A stretch of 64,000 nucleotides of DNA. Source: Amaranthus tricolor. Taxonomy: Eukaryota; Streptophyta; Magnoliopsida; Caryophyllales; Amaranthaceae. Below, one piece after another: positions 13,528-25,600 of the stretch. The translations under genes were made by a program, and so were the position numbers. Within the stretch, counting starts at the first letter, position 1. Each line of letters opens with the position of its first letter. Under the pieces are notes generated by a model that did not search any database, was not told the DNA's origin, and saw nothing but the letters and a program-made list of their open reading frames with translations. Location of the stretch: NCBI RefSeq assembly GCF_026212465.1, contig NC_080056.1, positions 23,197,017 to 23,261,016 on the forward strand, given 5' to 3'.

Positions 13528-16497
13528 GTACTGATATACAATGGATCTTTTCAGAGACGAAATTGTCCCCGAGATTGAGACCTCGGATAATGAGCATCAT
13601 TGTTATAATACTGAAGAGGACCAAATTGTTAGAGACGTGCGTATGGCTGAAGACGCTCCACCACTTAACAATGATTATGACACTGAAGACGCCCTACCAA
13701 CGGATGCTCTCATTTCCACTAAGAAAAGAAAAGGGCGAGGTCCTACGAAAAACCTCAAAGTCACAAAACCCATGCATTTAGAATACAATGCATTGGGTCA
13801 ACCCTGTGGAAAATGGCGTAGGCAATATGGAAAAAAGTGGGCCTATAATCCGCAAGATTTCCATATTGTACGCATAGAACGAGGTTCCAGAGGGTTTGAA
13901 GAACTCTTTATGGAATGATACTGTGGTAAGTAACGTTACTATTTTTATTCAGTTAGTTTCATTTTAATATTAATTTAATTGACACTACTAAATATAACTT
14001 TTTTTTTGTAGAATCGTTTTCACATCGAGAGCGATAAGGAGAAGAAGAATGTGTTTCTTTCAGTTGTTGCTGAAAGATTTAGAGATTTCAAATCAAAGCT
14101 AGTAACTGGCTGGATCACGAAGAAGCGTGCCCATACGACCAAAAAGCTCAAAACGGGAAACGACGGTGGAAACGAAGGTGGAGAGCAAGCACCTTCGAAG
14201 ATGCCCTAAGAAATATGGGGTCACATATCAAAGAAGGAATGGGAGGCTTTTGTTGCCAAAAGAACAACTCCCATTGAAGTTGTAAGTATTCCAAATTATA
14301 TTGTAACTTTTAATTTGAATTTACTTCTTTTGATTCAATCATTAAAATAATATATGACATTTGAATTCTATTGATTAATTAGGAAAAGTGTGGTAAAGCT
14401 TCTGAATCAGCAAGCAAAAGAAAGTTTTTTCCACTAGTGGTTTGGGCCAAAAAACGTACGATAAGGTCCCAAAAGAGTGGGTGGATGCTGGTTTATACCC
14501 CTATCAAAGTCCAACCACGCCCTCATCTACGACTACCTCCGCATCCGTGAATAGTCCTGTTGGAGATCGGGTGCGGGATTGGTATTGCAGACTTCATTCC
14601 CCAGATGCAAGTGGTAAATTTACCTTTACTGATCCAGGAACGAAGAAGGTTGTTGATGCTGTGCTGAGTTTTGAAATTATTAAGTATATTCTTGATTTGT
14701 TTTGTATTTTATGGCTTTGATTTAGTTATACTAATTGTTATATATGTCACTTTTTATTTGAACAAATAGGCTGGAAGGAAAAAGAAGCTACAGGGGAGTT
14801 CACCCCAAGAGGCAACGTTGATGCTTTGCATATGGTCTTAGGGAAAGACCATAGAGGACGGGTAGTTGGAAAAAGAAGTATCCGCGTGGGGTTAAAGAAG
14901 GCATTCGGCAAAGAGTGTGTTGCTACTCGATCCCGAACGATGCCACCTGATGAAGTAGCAACCCTCCGAGCAGAAATTACGGAGCACGTTCTCGCCAAAG
15001 TGGCACTCGTGTTGCAGAAGATGGGAGCACCCACTGTTGATTTGGCAAACTTGATTATCAAGGATCAGCAAAGTCAACATGGGGATCCTAACGCTTCGGT
15101 CGAGCCAACACCCGAGCCCATTATCTCCGTAGCACCCCAGCCCATTACTACCCCTGAAGGGCAAAATCTGACATCGGAGACCATGAACTCCGTTGCTCAA
15201 AATCCAGAGCCAACTCCCGAGCCAGTGGTACAGGTACATAGTTTTTAAATTGCAATGTGTTTTAATATTTTATTATAATGCTTATTATATAAAACGACAC
15301 AATTTTCAGGAGGCGACTCCTTGTTCTCTTTTGTTGCCTCAATTAGGTGTTGCTAGTGATGGCAACTTAACTGAGGTTGCATATGGTGTGGCACAGCCAA
15401 CCAAAGAGGGCCAAACAATGCATTCGATGCCTGTTACAAGTGGCCACATCAGTGTGACCGTGGAAACTATTCTAAAGGGGTTTAAAGATTTCTCACTCCC
15501 GGTTCCAATGCCAGAATGGAGCCTTGAGAAACTATCAGACACCCTAGGTAGTTTCGTCACATGGCCATATGCTTGGGTCCGATTCACTACCATGGTAATA
15601 ATCATTTGTACCTTATTTATTTTTATTTTTTTAATTTCATGCTTACACTAATTTAATTGTATAAATTGAAATAACAAAAGAGTCCAAAGGGCTATACGAG
15701 AGAGATCAGTTCCTCATCAAAGGTGTCGACAGGGTCAAAGTCGACGGCAATCACTCAATTTTGACTGATGCGGAGCTAAAAGATTTCTCTAAAGATTGCA
15801 AATGGCTGCACACTCGTGCATCTCGCTTTCGTGAGGAGGACCCAATCGTTCAAACCCTGCAGAAGGAATAATTCTGCTTTGTTGAGAGCCCATTTGTAAT
15901 TATTGGTCCTAGTGACATTGGGCAATTTTTGAGAGGAGAAATGTTGAATGTTGCTCTTATCCATGTCTATATGAGGTGATGTTCATTATCTTACAATTTA
16001 GGAATTATTGTTTAATTGTTTTAATAACCGAATTACTGACAAAGTTTTCTTATTCGTGAGTTTAGTGCGGCTTACGAGGAGCTAAATTCTTGAGAACCTC
16101 CAATAAAAATTGGATGGTTTTGTCCTGAGTCGATTTCGGGTACTAAAAGCAAAAATGATCCAGATGACGTCAAATCATACATTAAGACTGCTTTGAATAA
16201 TTCCCTTGCATCTACACACATGTTCATTCTAGCTCCATATGTGGAAGAGTAAGTTTTATTTTTGAAATTGAACTTATCTTTTGATTTTGAAGTTCGCATA
16301 ATCTCTAATTTGTTGATTTTAAATTTGCGTTTATAGTTTGCATTGGATACTTTTGGTCATATGTCCTTTAACGAACACTGTGCACGTCTTCGACTCATTA
16401 TAAAAACCTCAAAGCCCGCCTCGCAACACAAAATTCAAAGCCTTGTTGAATGCGTACGTAATTTTACAAATTTTACCAATTTCATTTAATTAATTGT

Positions 16498-16755
<258 letters not shown>

Positions 16756-16895
16756 TAGTATTACATTAATATTATTACATGCATTGGTATATAAATAGTT
16801 ATACTTTTCCCATTCGTTTCAGCACAATGAAGAAAGTGCGTGGATAAATGGGATCTATATCCAGAGCCACATTTCCGAAATGGACAACAGTAAAG

Positions 16896-18312
16896 GTACA
16901 CAACACTATTCGATTTTATGGAATTTTATGCTTTTTTTGGACTTTTGCGCATAAAGTAGCTCAAACTTTGGTTTGTTTTGCACGAAACATTGCACACAAG
17001 ACTATTTGGTATATATTATTGTGTTGAAGTGGTTAGAATTGAAAATCATAGTCATATGCTAGAAATTACGTGATAAGTTGCGATTTATGGGTTTATAAGC
17101 TTTTTTCGCACTTTCGTGCATAAAGTAGCTCAACCTTGGTATCTTTTGCACGAAACTTGGCACACAACAGTATTTGGTATATATTATTGTGTTGAAGTGG
17201 TTAGAATTGAAAATCATAGTCATATGCTAGAAATTACGTGTTAAGTTGCGATTTTATGGGTTATTAAGCTTTTTTGGCACTTTTGCACATAAAGTACATC
17301 AAGCTTGTTTTGTTTTGCACAAAACTTGGCACACAAGACTATTTGGTTTATATTATTGTGTTGAAGTGGTTAGAATTGAAACTCATAGTCATATGCTAGA
17401 AATTACGTGTTAAGTTGCGATTTTATGGGTTTTAAAGCTTTTTTGGCACTTTCACGCAGAAAGTAGCTCAAACTTGGTTTGTTTTCCATAAAACTTGGCA
17501 CACAACACTATTTGGTATATATTATTGTGTTGAAGTGGTTAGAATTGAAAATCATAGTGATATGATAGAAATTATGTGCTAAGTTGCTATTTTATGGGTT
17601 TCTAATCTTTTTGGGCACTATCGCGCATAAAGTAGCCCAAACTTGGTTTGTTTTGCAAAAAACTTGGCACACAACACTCTTTGGTATATATTATTGTGTT
17701 GAAGTGGTTAGAATTGTAAATCATAGTCATATTCTTAATATTACTTGGTGAGTTGCGATTTTTTGGGTTTTTTAGAGTTTTTGGCACTTTCGCGAATAAA
17801 GTAGCTCAAAACTTGGTTTGTTTTGCACGAAACTTAGCACACAGCACGATTTGGTATATATTTGTGTTAAATGGTTAGAATTGAAAATCATAATCATATG
17901 CTAGAAATTACGTGTTAAGTTGCGATTTTATGGGTTTTTAAGTGGTTTTGTCACTTTCGCGCATAAAGTAGTTCAAACTTGGTTACTTTTGCACGAAACT
18001 TGGCACACAACACTATTTGGTATATATTATTGTGTTGAAGTGGTTAGAATTTTAAATCATAGTCGTATGGTAGAATTTACGTGTTAAGTTGCGATTTTAT
18101 GGGTTTTTAAGGTTTTTTAGCACTTTCGCGCATAAAGTATCTCAAACATGGTTTGTTTTGCACGAAACTTGGCACACAATACTATTTGGTATATATTATT
18201 ATGTTGAAGTTGTTAAAATTGAAAATCATAGTCATATGCTGGAAATTACGTGCTAAGTTGCGATTTTCTTGGTTTTTAAGGTTTTTTGGCACAAACATCT
18301 ATTTTCTCTTAG
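16896..18312 (+). repeat. 169-bp tandem array B in an intron
   Basis: Anchors (ctttcgcgcata or variants) are at 16942, 17111, 17280, 17449, 17618, 17787, 17954 and 18123, spacing 167-169 bp. The array fills a candidate intron, GT at 16896 and AG at 18311-18312, between the exon at 16823-16895 and the catalytic-cysteine exon at 18313. The unit matches array A. Confidence 0.93.
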
Positions 18313-18847
18313 TGCTTTCGACAAGCTTATAATTCCGTTGATTGCAGCTACTACACTCTCAAATACATGGACGATATCTTACAATCCGTGAAGGAGGTTG
18401 GAGTTGAAAACATAGATGCCGTAAGTATTTGTTACGTTCTTAAATTATAATATATATTATATATTTACTATTATTGGTAAAAGCTAATGTTTATGTATCT
18501 TTTAATTATATGTTATATTATAGGTTTTATACGACATTCCAAGGGAAATATGCCCTTTGAGAAATACGAAAATATGCGAATTGAAAGACAAGATTGCTGC
18601 GTATCTTGCTAATTTTTGTTCTTTGTAAATAATGTAATTAGTTTAGATTTAGGACTTTAATTTGTATATGTATATATTATTATATTATACATACGATCGA
18701 GAGTTTACAAAGAGATTATTGGTGATTACTGGTGTTAATTGGTGATTATCATTGGATTATTGGATTAATAATTGTTTATTAAATTGTACATTACTGGATT
18801 ATTTATTAGTATTAAACGAAAAAATCAAAAAAAAAAATAATATAAAT

Positions 18848-19090
18848 GTTGCGGGCCTCCCTAAAACCGCAGCATATAGTTTATGACTATATGATGCGGT
18901 TTTAGGGAGGCACGCAGCATATAGTCTTACACTATATGCTATGGTTTTGTGGTGGCCCGCAGATTATGGTTAACTTTTTTGCTGCGGTTTTTAACCGCAA
19001 CATTTAAAATAGGCCATCTGGTGCTATCACTAATGCTAGGGGATAATAGCGCAACATAATATGGCCAAAAAACCGCAGCAAATGAGGTTT
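18848..19090. repeat. 3' subterminal repeats of family-1 CACTA
   Basis: Alternating ccgcagcatat and tatgctgcggtttt words, several in hairpin arrangement, ending in the terminal inverted repeat at 19102. Counterpart of 1447-1640. Confidence 0.88.
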
Positions 19091-19199
19091 TTTTCATTAG
19101 TGGTATTTTTAATGTTAGGTTACCCTAATTTGCATGGATGCTCTTTTTCCATGACATACACCCAATTTTTTACGTAGTGTTATTTAAAATGTCAACTGA

Positions 19200-20407
19200 A
19201 CTTTTTTTCTTAACATTCATTCATATATATATATATATACTAAATAGAGTATTTCTTATACCTCATCTTCGCTTTCATTGTTACATCATTCTTCAATTCT
19301 TTCATCTAGTAAAGCAAGTATAGACAGAGATAAGTTATACAATTGAGCCATTAGTAACTCCAAGGTAATTATTTTTTTATTTGATTTTGTTTAAGTGAAA
19401 TTACTATGAGTTATATCCATTTTCTTGCATGTATAAAAAAATTTATTCTTTTAATAATTGTCTTACAATTTTATTTTTTATTAAAAAAGTCAAAAGAAAG
19501 AACTTTTAGCTAAAACGAATAAAGTAAAATTTATTTCACCATTAAAACATAGTAGTACAAATTTCACAATTGGATTCTACTCGATGAGTGAGACGATGAT
19601 GATGCTCTAAAGACCAATAATAACATAATGGAAATTTTGTTTTGTAAAGGGAAAAATGAAGCTTACTGCTGAGTACTCCGGCAATGTAGTGATGGACAAT
19701 AATACTTCTTATCCGGGCTTTTACATGGTTGAACATGAACCAGTTATAGCCAATAAGATATTTGAAGTTATTCACAAAAACGCTCATTCTAGTTTTGCGG
19801 ATTGTTTTCCTCCGGTTTGTAGCTGGGAAAAAATATGTTTTAGCTCACCGCATATCTGGAACAACCTTAGCCACGTGGATGTTCAATAATCGCTCTAGCT
19901 TGGTGTATCTTGATTATAATGGAATCCCTATTCAAATGACCGATATGTTAAAATTAATTATCCTGTAAGTATACTTTTTGTAAACTCACTTTTTCAAATG
20001 ATTTACTTCATTTTTTATTATATTATTAACATTTTATCAATAACATATGTAGAGATTTGGGGTTTATGGTCGTGCATGGTTATTCCTCTGGAATCAAGTT
20101 ATTTTTGGACAAGAATAGCATCTATATAAGCAAGGATAAGCCTTATCGTGTGTTAGCGGTTGCAGAATCAATTATACAAGGTAAGTGCGTTGGTGTAACT
20201 CATTAACCTCACTTTTTTATTTAATTAAGTGTTGTAATCCATTTATTAAATATGTAATTTATTTCTGGATGTGTAGATGGTGGAAAGAAGACTTGGACGG
20301 ATTTGAGAAGCTTACTGAATCAAATTTGGATAGATTATCAACTCATCAACAATGATGAAACTAAGATGATAACTCACACTTTAACAGAAAATTTTGTTAT
20401 GGGGTAA
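19200..20407 (+). pseudogene. Unrecognised spliced gene next to the CACTA end
   Basis: A gene-like structure without a family I can name. A TATA-like stretch near 19225-19245 is followed by a possible untranslated exon ending ccaag|gtaatt (19362). The intron ends tgtaaag just before an ATG at 19656. Coding exon 1 (19656-19964) needs a frame change near 19815, where one open frame gives way to another. Exon 2 is 20053-20180 (GT at 19965, AG at 20051-20052) and exon 3 is 20277-20407 (GT at 20181, AG at 20275-20276), ending in TAA. The reading frame stays open across both splice junctions, which supports a real gene. The single break in exon 1 could be a mutation or an assembly error. A divergent B3-like protein was considered but no diagnostic motif was seen. 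Confidence 0.5.
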
Positions 20408-20631
20408 ACTTGGGTAAACTTTGATACTTCGTACAAAGTATTATTTTTCAAAGTTCATTGTATCATTCCTATTTAATTTACTCCTTTTGATGTGAAAACA
20501 AGTGAATTATCATTTTAAAAACTAGGCCGTGCCCATAGTGTAAATTGATTTTTATTAAAAAAAAAATTAAAGATATTAGTCTTTAGCTCTTTAATAGGGA
20601 AATTCTGTCGTAATATTTAATTAAAAAAATC

Positions 20632-20870
20632 TCGGATTCTCTTTCCTCCTCTTCTTTTTCTCTTTCTTCCGCCTCTTTTTGGATTCTCTTTCCTATTCTT
20701 TCCTCTTATTTTTGCTTTTCCCCTTTCTCTTTCCTCCTCTTTCTACTGTTTCTCTTTCTCTTTCCTTCTCTTCATCTCTCCTTCTCCTCCTCGATCTTCC
20801 TCTACGCCCCTCCTCTACTGCCTTCTCTTCCTCCACGCCCCTTCTCTTTCCTCACTTATCTTCCTTTTGC
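20632..20870. repeat. Pyrimidine-rich low-complexity tract
   Basis: Dense runs of ctctttcctcctcttc-type sequence. Open frames here are Ser/Leu/Phe/Pro-rich artefacts of composition. From 20880 to about 21200 the sequence becomes GT-rich with no recognisable gene. Confidence 0.8.
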
Positions 20871-21289
20871 AATGTTTTCCAGCCGGTGGTGTGGTGTGGA
20901 GGTGTGACGGCGATGTTTTCTCTTCCTCACAAACCCTAATGGTTTTATTGGTCAAATTCGACCATGAAAATTCTAGATCTAGGCTTTTCATGGTCAAATT
21001 TGGCCTATTTAAACCAAATTCAAGCATTTAATGCCAATTTCGGTTACTAATGTATGTTTTTCGAATCTTTATTTTTTTTTTTTCGGTTATTACTGTGGTG
21101 GATGTGGATGTAGTGACTGGTTCCGTGTTCGGTGGATGTGGTGGCTAGTGCTGCGTTTGGTGGATGTGGTGGTTGGTGCGTTTTTTGATTTTTTTAATCG
21201 TGGTGGGTTATCAATCATAGAATTCATGAATACAAGACCTAAGAGGTTTATTTTCGAGATTCGTTTGAGGATTAAACACGAAAAATAAC

Positions 21290-24200
21290 TAATAAACACA
21301 ATTAACAAGGAATTCATGCAATAAAAACAAACGCTAGGGGTTCCGGGGTTCCAAACATGGTTGACATATCAAAATAATGATAGAAATCAAGCTTAACTTG
21401 CTAAGGAATATAAAATTCCACCTAAACAATTCATTCTCATGCAATTGTTCAAGCAAATAGATAATCGAGATCTAATACCTATATTAAATCACTCTCGTGC
21501 ATACAAAATAGGCAACAATTCAAATAAGGGAATTAAAAGTGCAGTCAACAATCTCAAGCAATTAATAGCACAAATCATCAATTCAACACATAGTAATCAA
21601 TCATTCATCATCATCTAGTCAACATTAATCCATGCTCTTTACCTCCTTCACCTATCTAGAAATCTAGCCTAGAGAAGGGAAGAGAACCCATTGAGACAAA
21701 GCTAGAATAAACAACTAACAATACAAATATAAACATCATTCATTAACAAGGATGAACAAAACAGAGCAACAAAACTAACCATAAACTAAGAAAACAATCA
21801 AAATAGAAAGCAACAAAAAAAATAAGAGATATAAGGGTAGTAGATTACTAATTGAAAACGTGGATTGAAATAACTTGAAGTTCAACAATGGAGGAAATAA
21901 AGCAAAACCCAAACTTTCTCTCTCTACAACTACTCCTAAACAAGAGAGAGAAAATCCTAATGTAAACCTAATCTTAATTAGAGAAGAGAGATAAATGTAA
22001 AAAACTTCCTTAAGGAAGTCTAAGAAGTCCTCCATTTATATTACAAGAAGAGAAAGAAGTAAATCCGGATTTTTAGACCCTCTATGCGCACCCACTCCCT
22101 TCTTTTGTTGGGTTTCATAGTGACCCACACTACACGAAATGAAACCCGCCAAGACCCGCCCACATAATAAACGCAATTAACAAGCAAAACATAATTAAAA
22201 GCATAATAAAGAATAAAAGATTATACCTTTGATGCGTGCTTCGCTCAACTATGAGCTCTTACTTGAACCTCGACAACACGAGGTCTCCAACGGGATCATA
22301 ACCTCGAACTCGACCCGAGCGTCCTATGTTTCGAAGGTTAGTCGAGACCCGGACAAATAAAACTATTAGTTTTATGAATTAAGGTTTACTCAAATCAAGA
22401 GTTGCCTTTTAATTCCACTTAAGGTTGTTCTTTCCCAAATACCCAAAACTTTGGTATTTATAGGGAAATGAACCCTTGATCTTCATTTCCCAACCAATGT
22501 GGGAGAATGAATAATTTTGATAACTAATTTAATTCCAATATAATTTTATAATTAAATCAATCACAATGCAACAAGTGTCAAGGGGAGAGAGAGAGAATTA
22601 GGTGAGGATTATGAACCTTTTGGGGGACCATTGCCTTGCTCCCCAAGGCATGCTCCAAGCCTTTGGTCCCCACTCACCTAAAACCGCCTCAAGCAATGGG
22701 GTGAGCTGGCTACTTGCTTTACTGGCCAGCTAGCAAAGCTAGCCCAGCTAACAGTCCAAGCACTGCCAGCTAGCCCAGCCAGCCAGCATCGCCGCATCAC
22801 CCCAGCCAGCATGTGCGTGTTGCGCTAGGCGGTGCTCGTGCTGCTGTTGCGTGTTATCGCTGGGCGCTGCTGCCCAGCCCCTCCACGCACACACTCACAT
22901 AGCAATCACACTCATAGCCCTTCGCACTCCTAGTTGCATGCACATGCACAGGCCCTCTCGCATAGCAAGCACAGCCAAGCTAGCATACGCATAGCCCAGG
23001 CAGTGCACTCACGCACGATAGGCCTAACATGCGTGCTGCTAGCAAGCCACGCATGCTGGGCTTGGGGCTAAGGGATGGTTCATATGCTCACGCACTGAGC
23101 GAGGCTAATGCTACTTGTTAGCTTCATGTTCTTGGTGCGGCCATGCGAAGGCACGTACGCAAGCACACAACTATGCGAATGCTCGGTGCTGCATTGCGAG
23201 GCTGCTGGGCGATGGTGCACATACACACGCACACACACATCTGCCTAGCACTGCGAATGTGCTGTGCGTGGTGCTAGGGCTGCGATGGCACCTAAGCATG
23301 ATGCTTGGGCCGCGATGGCGCCTAGGCATCATGCTAGGGCTTGCGATGGCGCCTAGGCATCATGCAACGCCTAGTACACCACAGTGTGCCTAGCACACAC
23401 ATGGTGCGCCCGGGCTTGGGATGAGCCAGCCTAGCCTAGCTACGGCTATGCTCGTACCCTAGGCTCATTAAATCCTTCGGATTAATTCGTCGTCTCGGAT
23501 TGGTTGATCGATTGGGTTCGACCCAAAGGGTTTAGTTAAGATTAAGCTGTAATATTAATTATACCTTCATATTACTGATCAGAAGTGGCCTCCACCTATG
23601 CATTCCGATCACTTGACCTTACTGAAGAATTAGCTCTATAATAATTCTGAACCCTTTATCAGAATAATACATTTGTTGGAAGGACATCATTCCTTTCATC
23701 TTTACCGCGCCCGCGGCATGGCCTGGAAAAGCCTCTACGAGCCGTCTCCAAGGCATCTCCATATTTTCCAAAGGCTGGGAAAAAAGAGGGCCGCGCCCGC
23801 GGCACCATTAGCCTTGGCCGCGGTGGCTTGGGCCACGCCCGTGATGGCTGCGTCGCCTAGCAATGTGTTGCAGATTCAAACGGCCATAACTTCTGGTCTA
23901 GGAGGCTACTTGGGGCGTGAAACCTACTGTTGGGAAGGTCTCTAAGTCTAGTTTCTAAAGCAATTTAAATCGCCTCAATCCAATTTGTAGATCAAAAGTT
24001 ATGGCTGAAGGAGTGAATAAGACTCGATTTAAGGCCTTTTACGAACTTCAAGCTTTCTTGCCTCAAGCTTCTTAGCTTCAAGCTTCTTCTATTAAAATTC
24101 CTTGCCTTCTCTCGGGTTATAAGCATCAAAGAAAGCCCCAATAGACCGAGAGAGAAAAGGGTGAAAAAATACATAGGGAAACACGTAAATCTGCTAGAAG

Positions 24201-24350
24201 TCGAGCAAAATGCATATTATTCACAACTTAGGCCTAAAACCATAATCTAAGACAAAGATAACTAAAACAAGACTAAATGTACTAGATATAACAATAAACA
24301 CCGAAATAGACCTAAAACTAAGGGAGGAAAATGCTCTAAAATGTGTCATT
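21290..24350 (-). mobile_element. Possible old LTR-type repeat, split by a solo LTR
   Basis: The two pieces 21290-22105 and 23699-24350 are contiguous once the solo LTR between them is removed. They contain non-coding, promoter-like sequence: on the minus strand a TATAAATGGAGG box near 22030, and GC-rich cgcgcccgcggca words at 23705-23800. This resembles long retrotransposon LTRs, but I could not find matching ends or a duplication, so the assignment is tentative. Confidence 0.3.
22106..23698 (-). mobile_element. Solo Ty1-copia LTR, TSD TCTTT
   Basis: A 1,593-bp LTR in minus orientation: starts tgttgggtttcat, ends ggaaggacatcattccttt-ca. It is flanked by perfect 5-bp duplications TCTTT (22101-22105 and 23699-23703). 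It belongs to the same family as the LTRs at 43801-44728, 52095-52973 and 61968-63452. A minus-strand TATA box (rc of ggtatttataggg) lies near 22455. The interior 22640-23450 is an unusual GC-rich tract of gctagc, gcatgc and cgcac words. No internal region adjoins it, so it formed by LTR-LTR recombination. Confidence 0.93.
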
Positions 24351-24377
24351 AATGATACTTACCAGCCCCCAAGAGAG

Positions 24378-24760
24378 GTGGCTGCTGAAGGTATTACAAG
24401 CTTTAATCCCTTGCCCTATCCTTATAGATTCAAATTCAATCATCAATCGACCAGTACGTCTGAAAGCAGCCGGTTAGTAGGCCGAATTTACAACATCTAT
24501 TTACAAAGGGTTGAATGTGCAGATGTACCCCAAAGGCCGGATCTTCAACAGCTGGCCAAGAATATGCTGAGGCTCATCTCCCTCGAGGACAGGGAGTCTG
24601 TTAGTGGAGTCGGCACCCTCAATCTAGATTCCATTCATGCTCTCCTATCAGAGGTACTTTATTTATTTTTTTATTTTTTGCACAACTGTTTGAGTCGCCT
24701 GGTACTGATATTTTCCCTTCTTAGTCGGATGCAGTCTATGCTGCAAGTGCACGGTCTTAG
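24378..24760 (+). pseudogene. Unrecognised two-exon gene fragment
   Basis: An open frame from 24378 runs into a candidate GT at 24654. With an intron 24654-24724 (pyrimidine-rich end, cttcttag) it continues in frame for 11 codons to a TAG at 24758-24760. The product has no recognised domain; it contains PQRPDLQQLAKNMLRLIS and DSIHALLSE. It could be the C-terminal part of a transposon-borne or host gene. From 24780 to 25600 the sequence is non-coding with ccggtt / ggccg words and nothing recognised. Confidence 0.35.
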
Positions 24761-25600
24761 AAAACCAATCAGCTAGAAGACCAAAGAGGAAGAAGCTGCG
24801 AATGCTCGGTCCACCTCTTCTATAGAAAAGACCAAAGAGGAAGGAGTCTGATTAATTGACAATTCTTACTGGTTGTGCCGGTTAACTATTTTTTTTCGAC
24901 CATGAGGCACACTAAGTTTAAGAACCATTCGGCCATTAGGCCGGTTTTGCCAATTTGCACTTCCTTTGAATTTTTGCATCTCATAGATTTTAGCTAAGTA
25001 TAACTTGCTTTTTTTTATGAAGATTTTCAATTTTTTACTATACCGGCTATTTCCCCTAGGCGGCTGTGCGCCTGGTTTTCAAAGGTAAATTGATTGACTT
25101 GGAAATTTTTGATACTTTAAAGAGTATGACCGAGTTTCAAGTTAATCAATCACTAAGTTGATTGCCCCAAACCAGGCGGAAAAAGTCGGCCATTGCACAG
25201 ATGGATAAGTGTTCAATATTATTAGATAGTTCTAAGACGAACAATGCTTAGCTGCTATGTTTTTTTTGACTTAGCTTATTTTATTATTTGGAAATTGGTC
25301 GTTTGTATTATACCTTGGCTATAACAGGAGTTAAATGGGATATCCAACCAAGATAGTGGCCGCTTGTTATATTACAAGTGGCAGCTTTTAGTTATCATGG
25401 TTTTCTTAACCTAAGTGAGAATAATGGCCGAATACCGGCTAGTGTCATGAGACATGTAGTTTTGTTCATACCATTTAGGTTCCCTTTTAGGCTGTTCAGA
25501 TCAAACGACTATGAGTTAGCCCTTTTTAGGTTAATTAGTCTTTGTCGCTTGTTTTTGGGTTTATAGAGCAATGTGCCACCCAAATGGGAGATGCTCTCTG

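Noticed and set aside
20525..20560. Helitron end (aggccgtgccc word)
   Set aside because: No matching terminus, hairpin or CTRR end could be identified.
20679..20939. Ser/Leu/Phe-rich open frame
   Set aside because: Explained by a pyrimidine-rich tract.
21362..24348. LTR with TGACA...TGTCA ends
   Set aside because: Flanks give no 5-bp duplication (ATGGT against TTAAT) and the end positions look arbitrary. Kept only as a low-confidence repeat.
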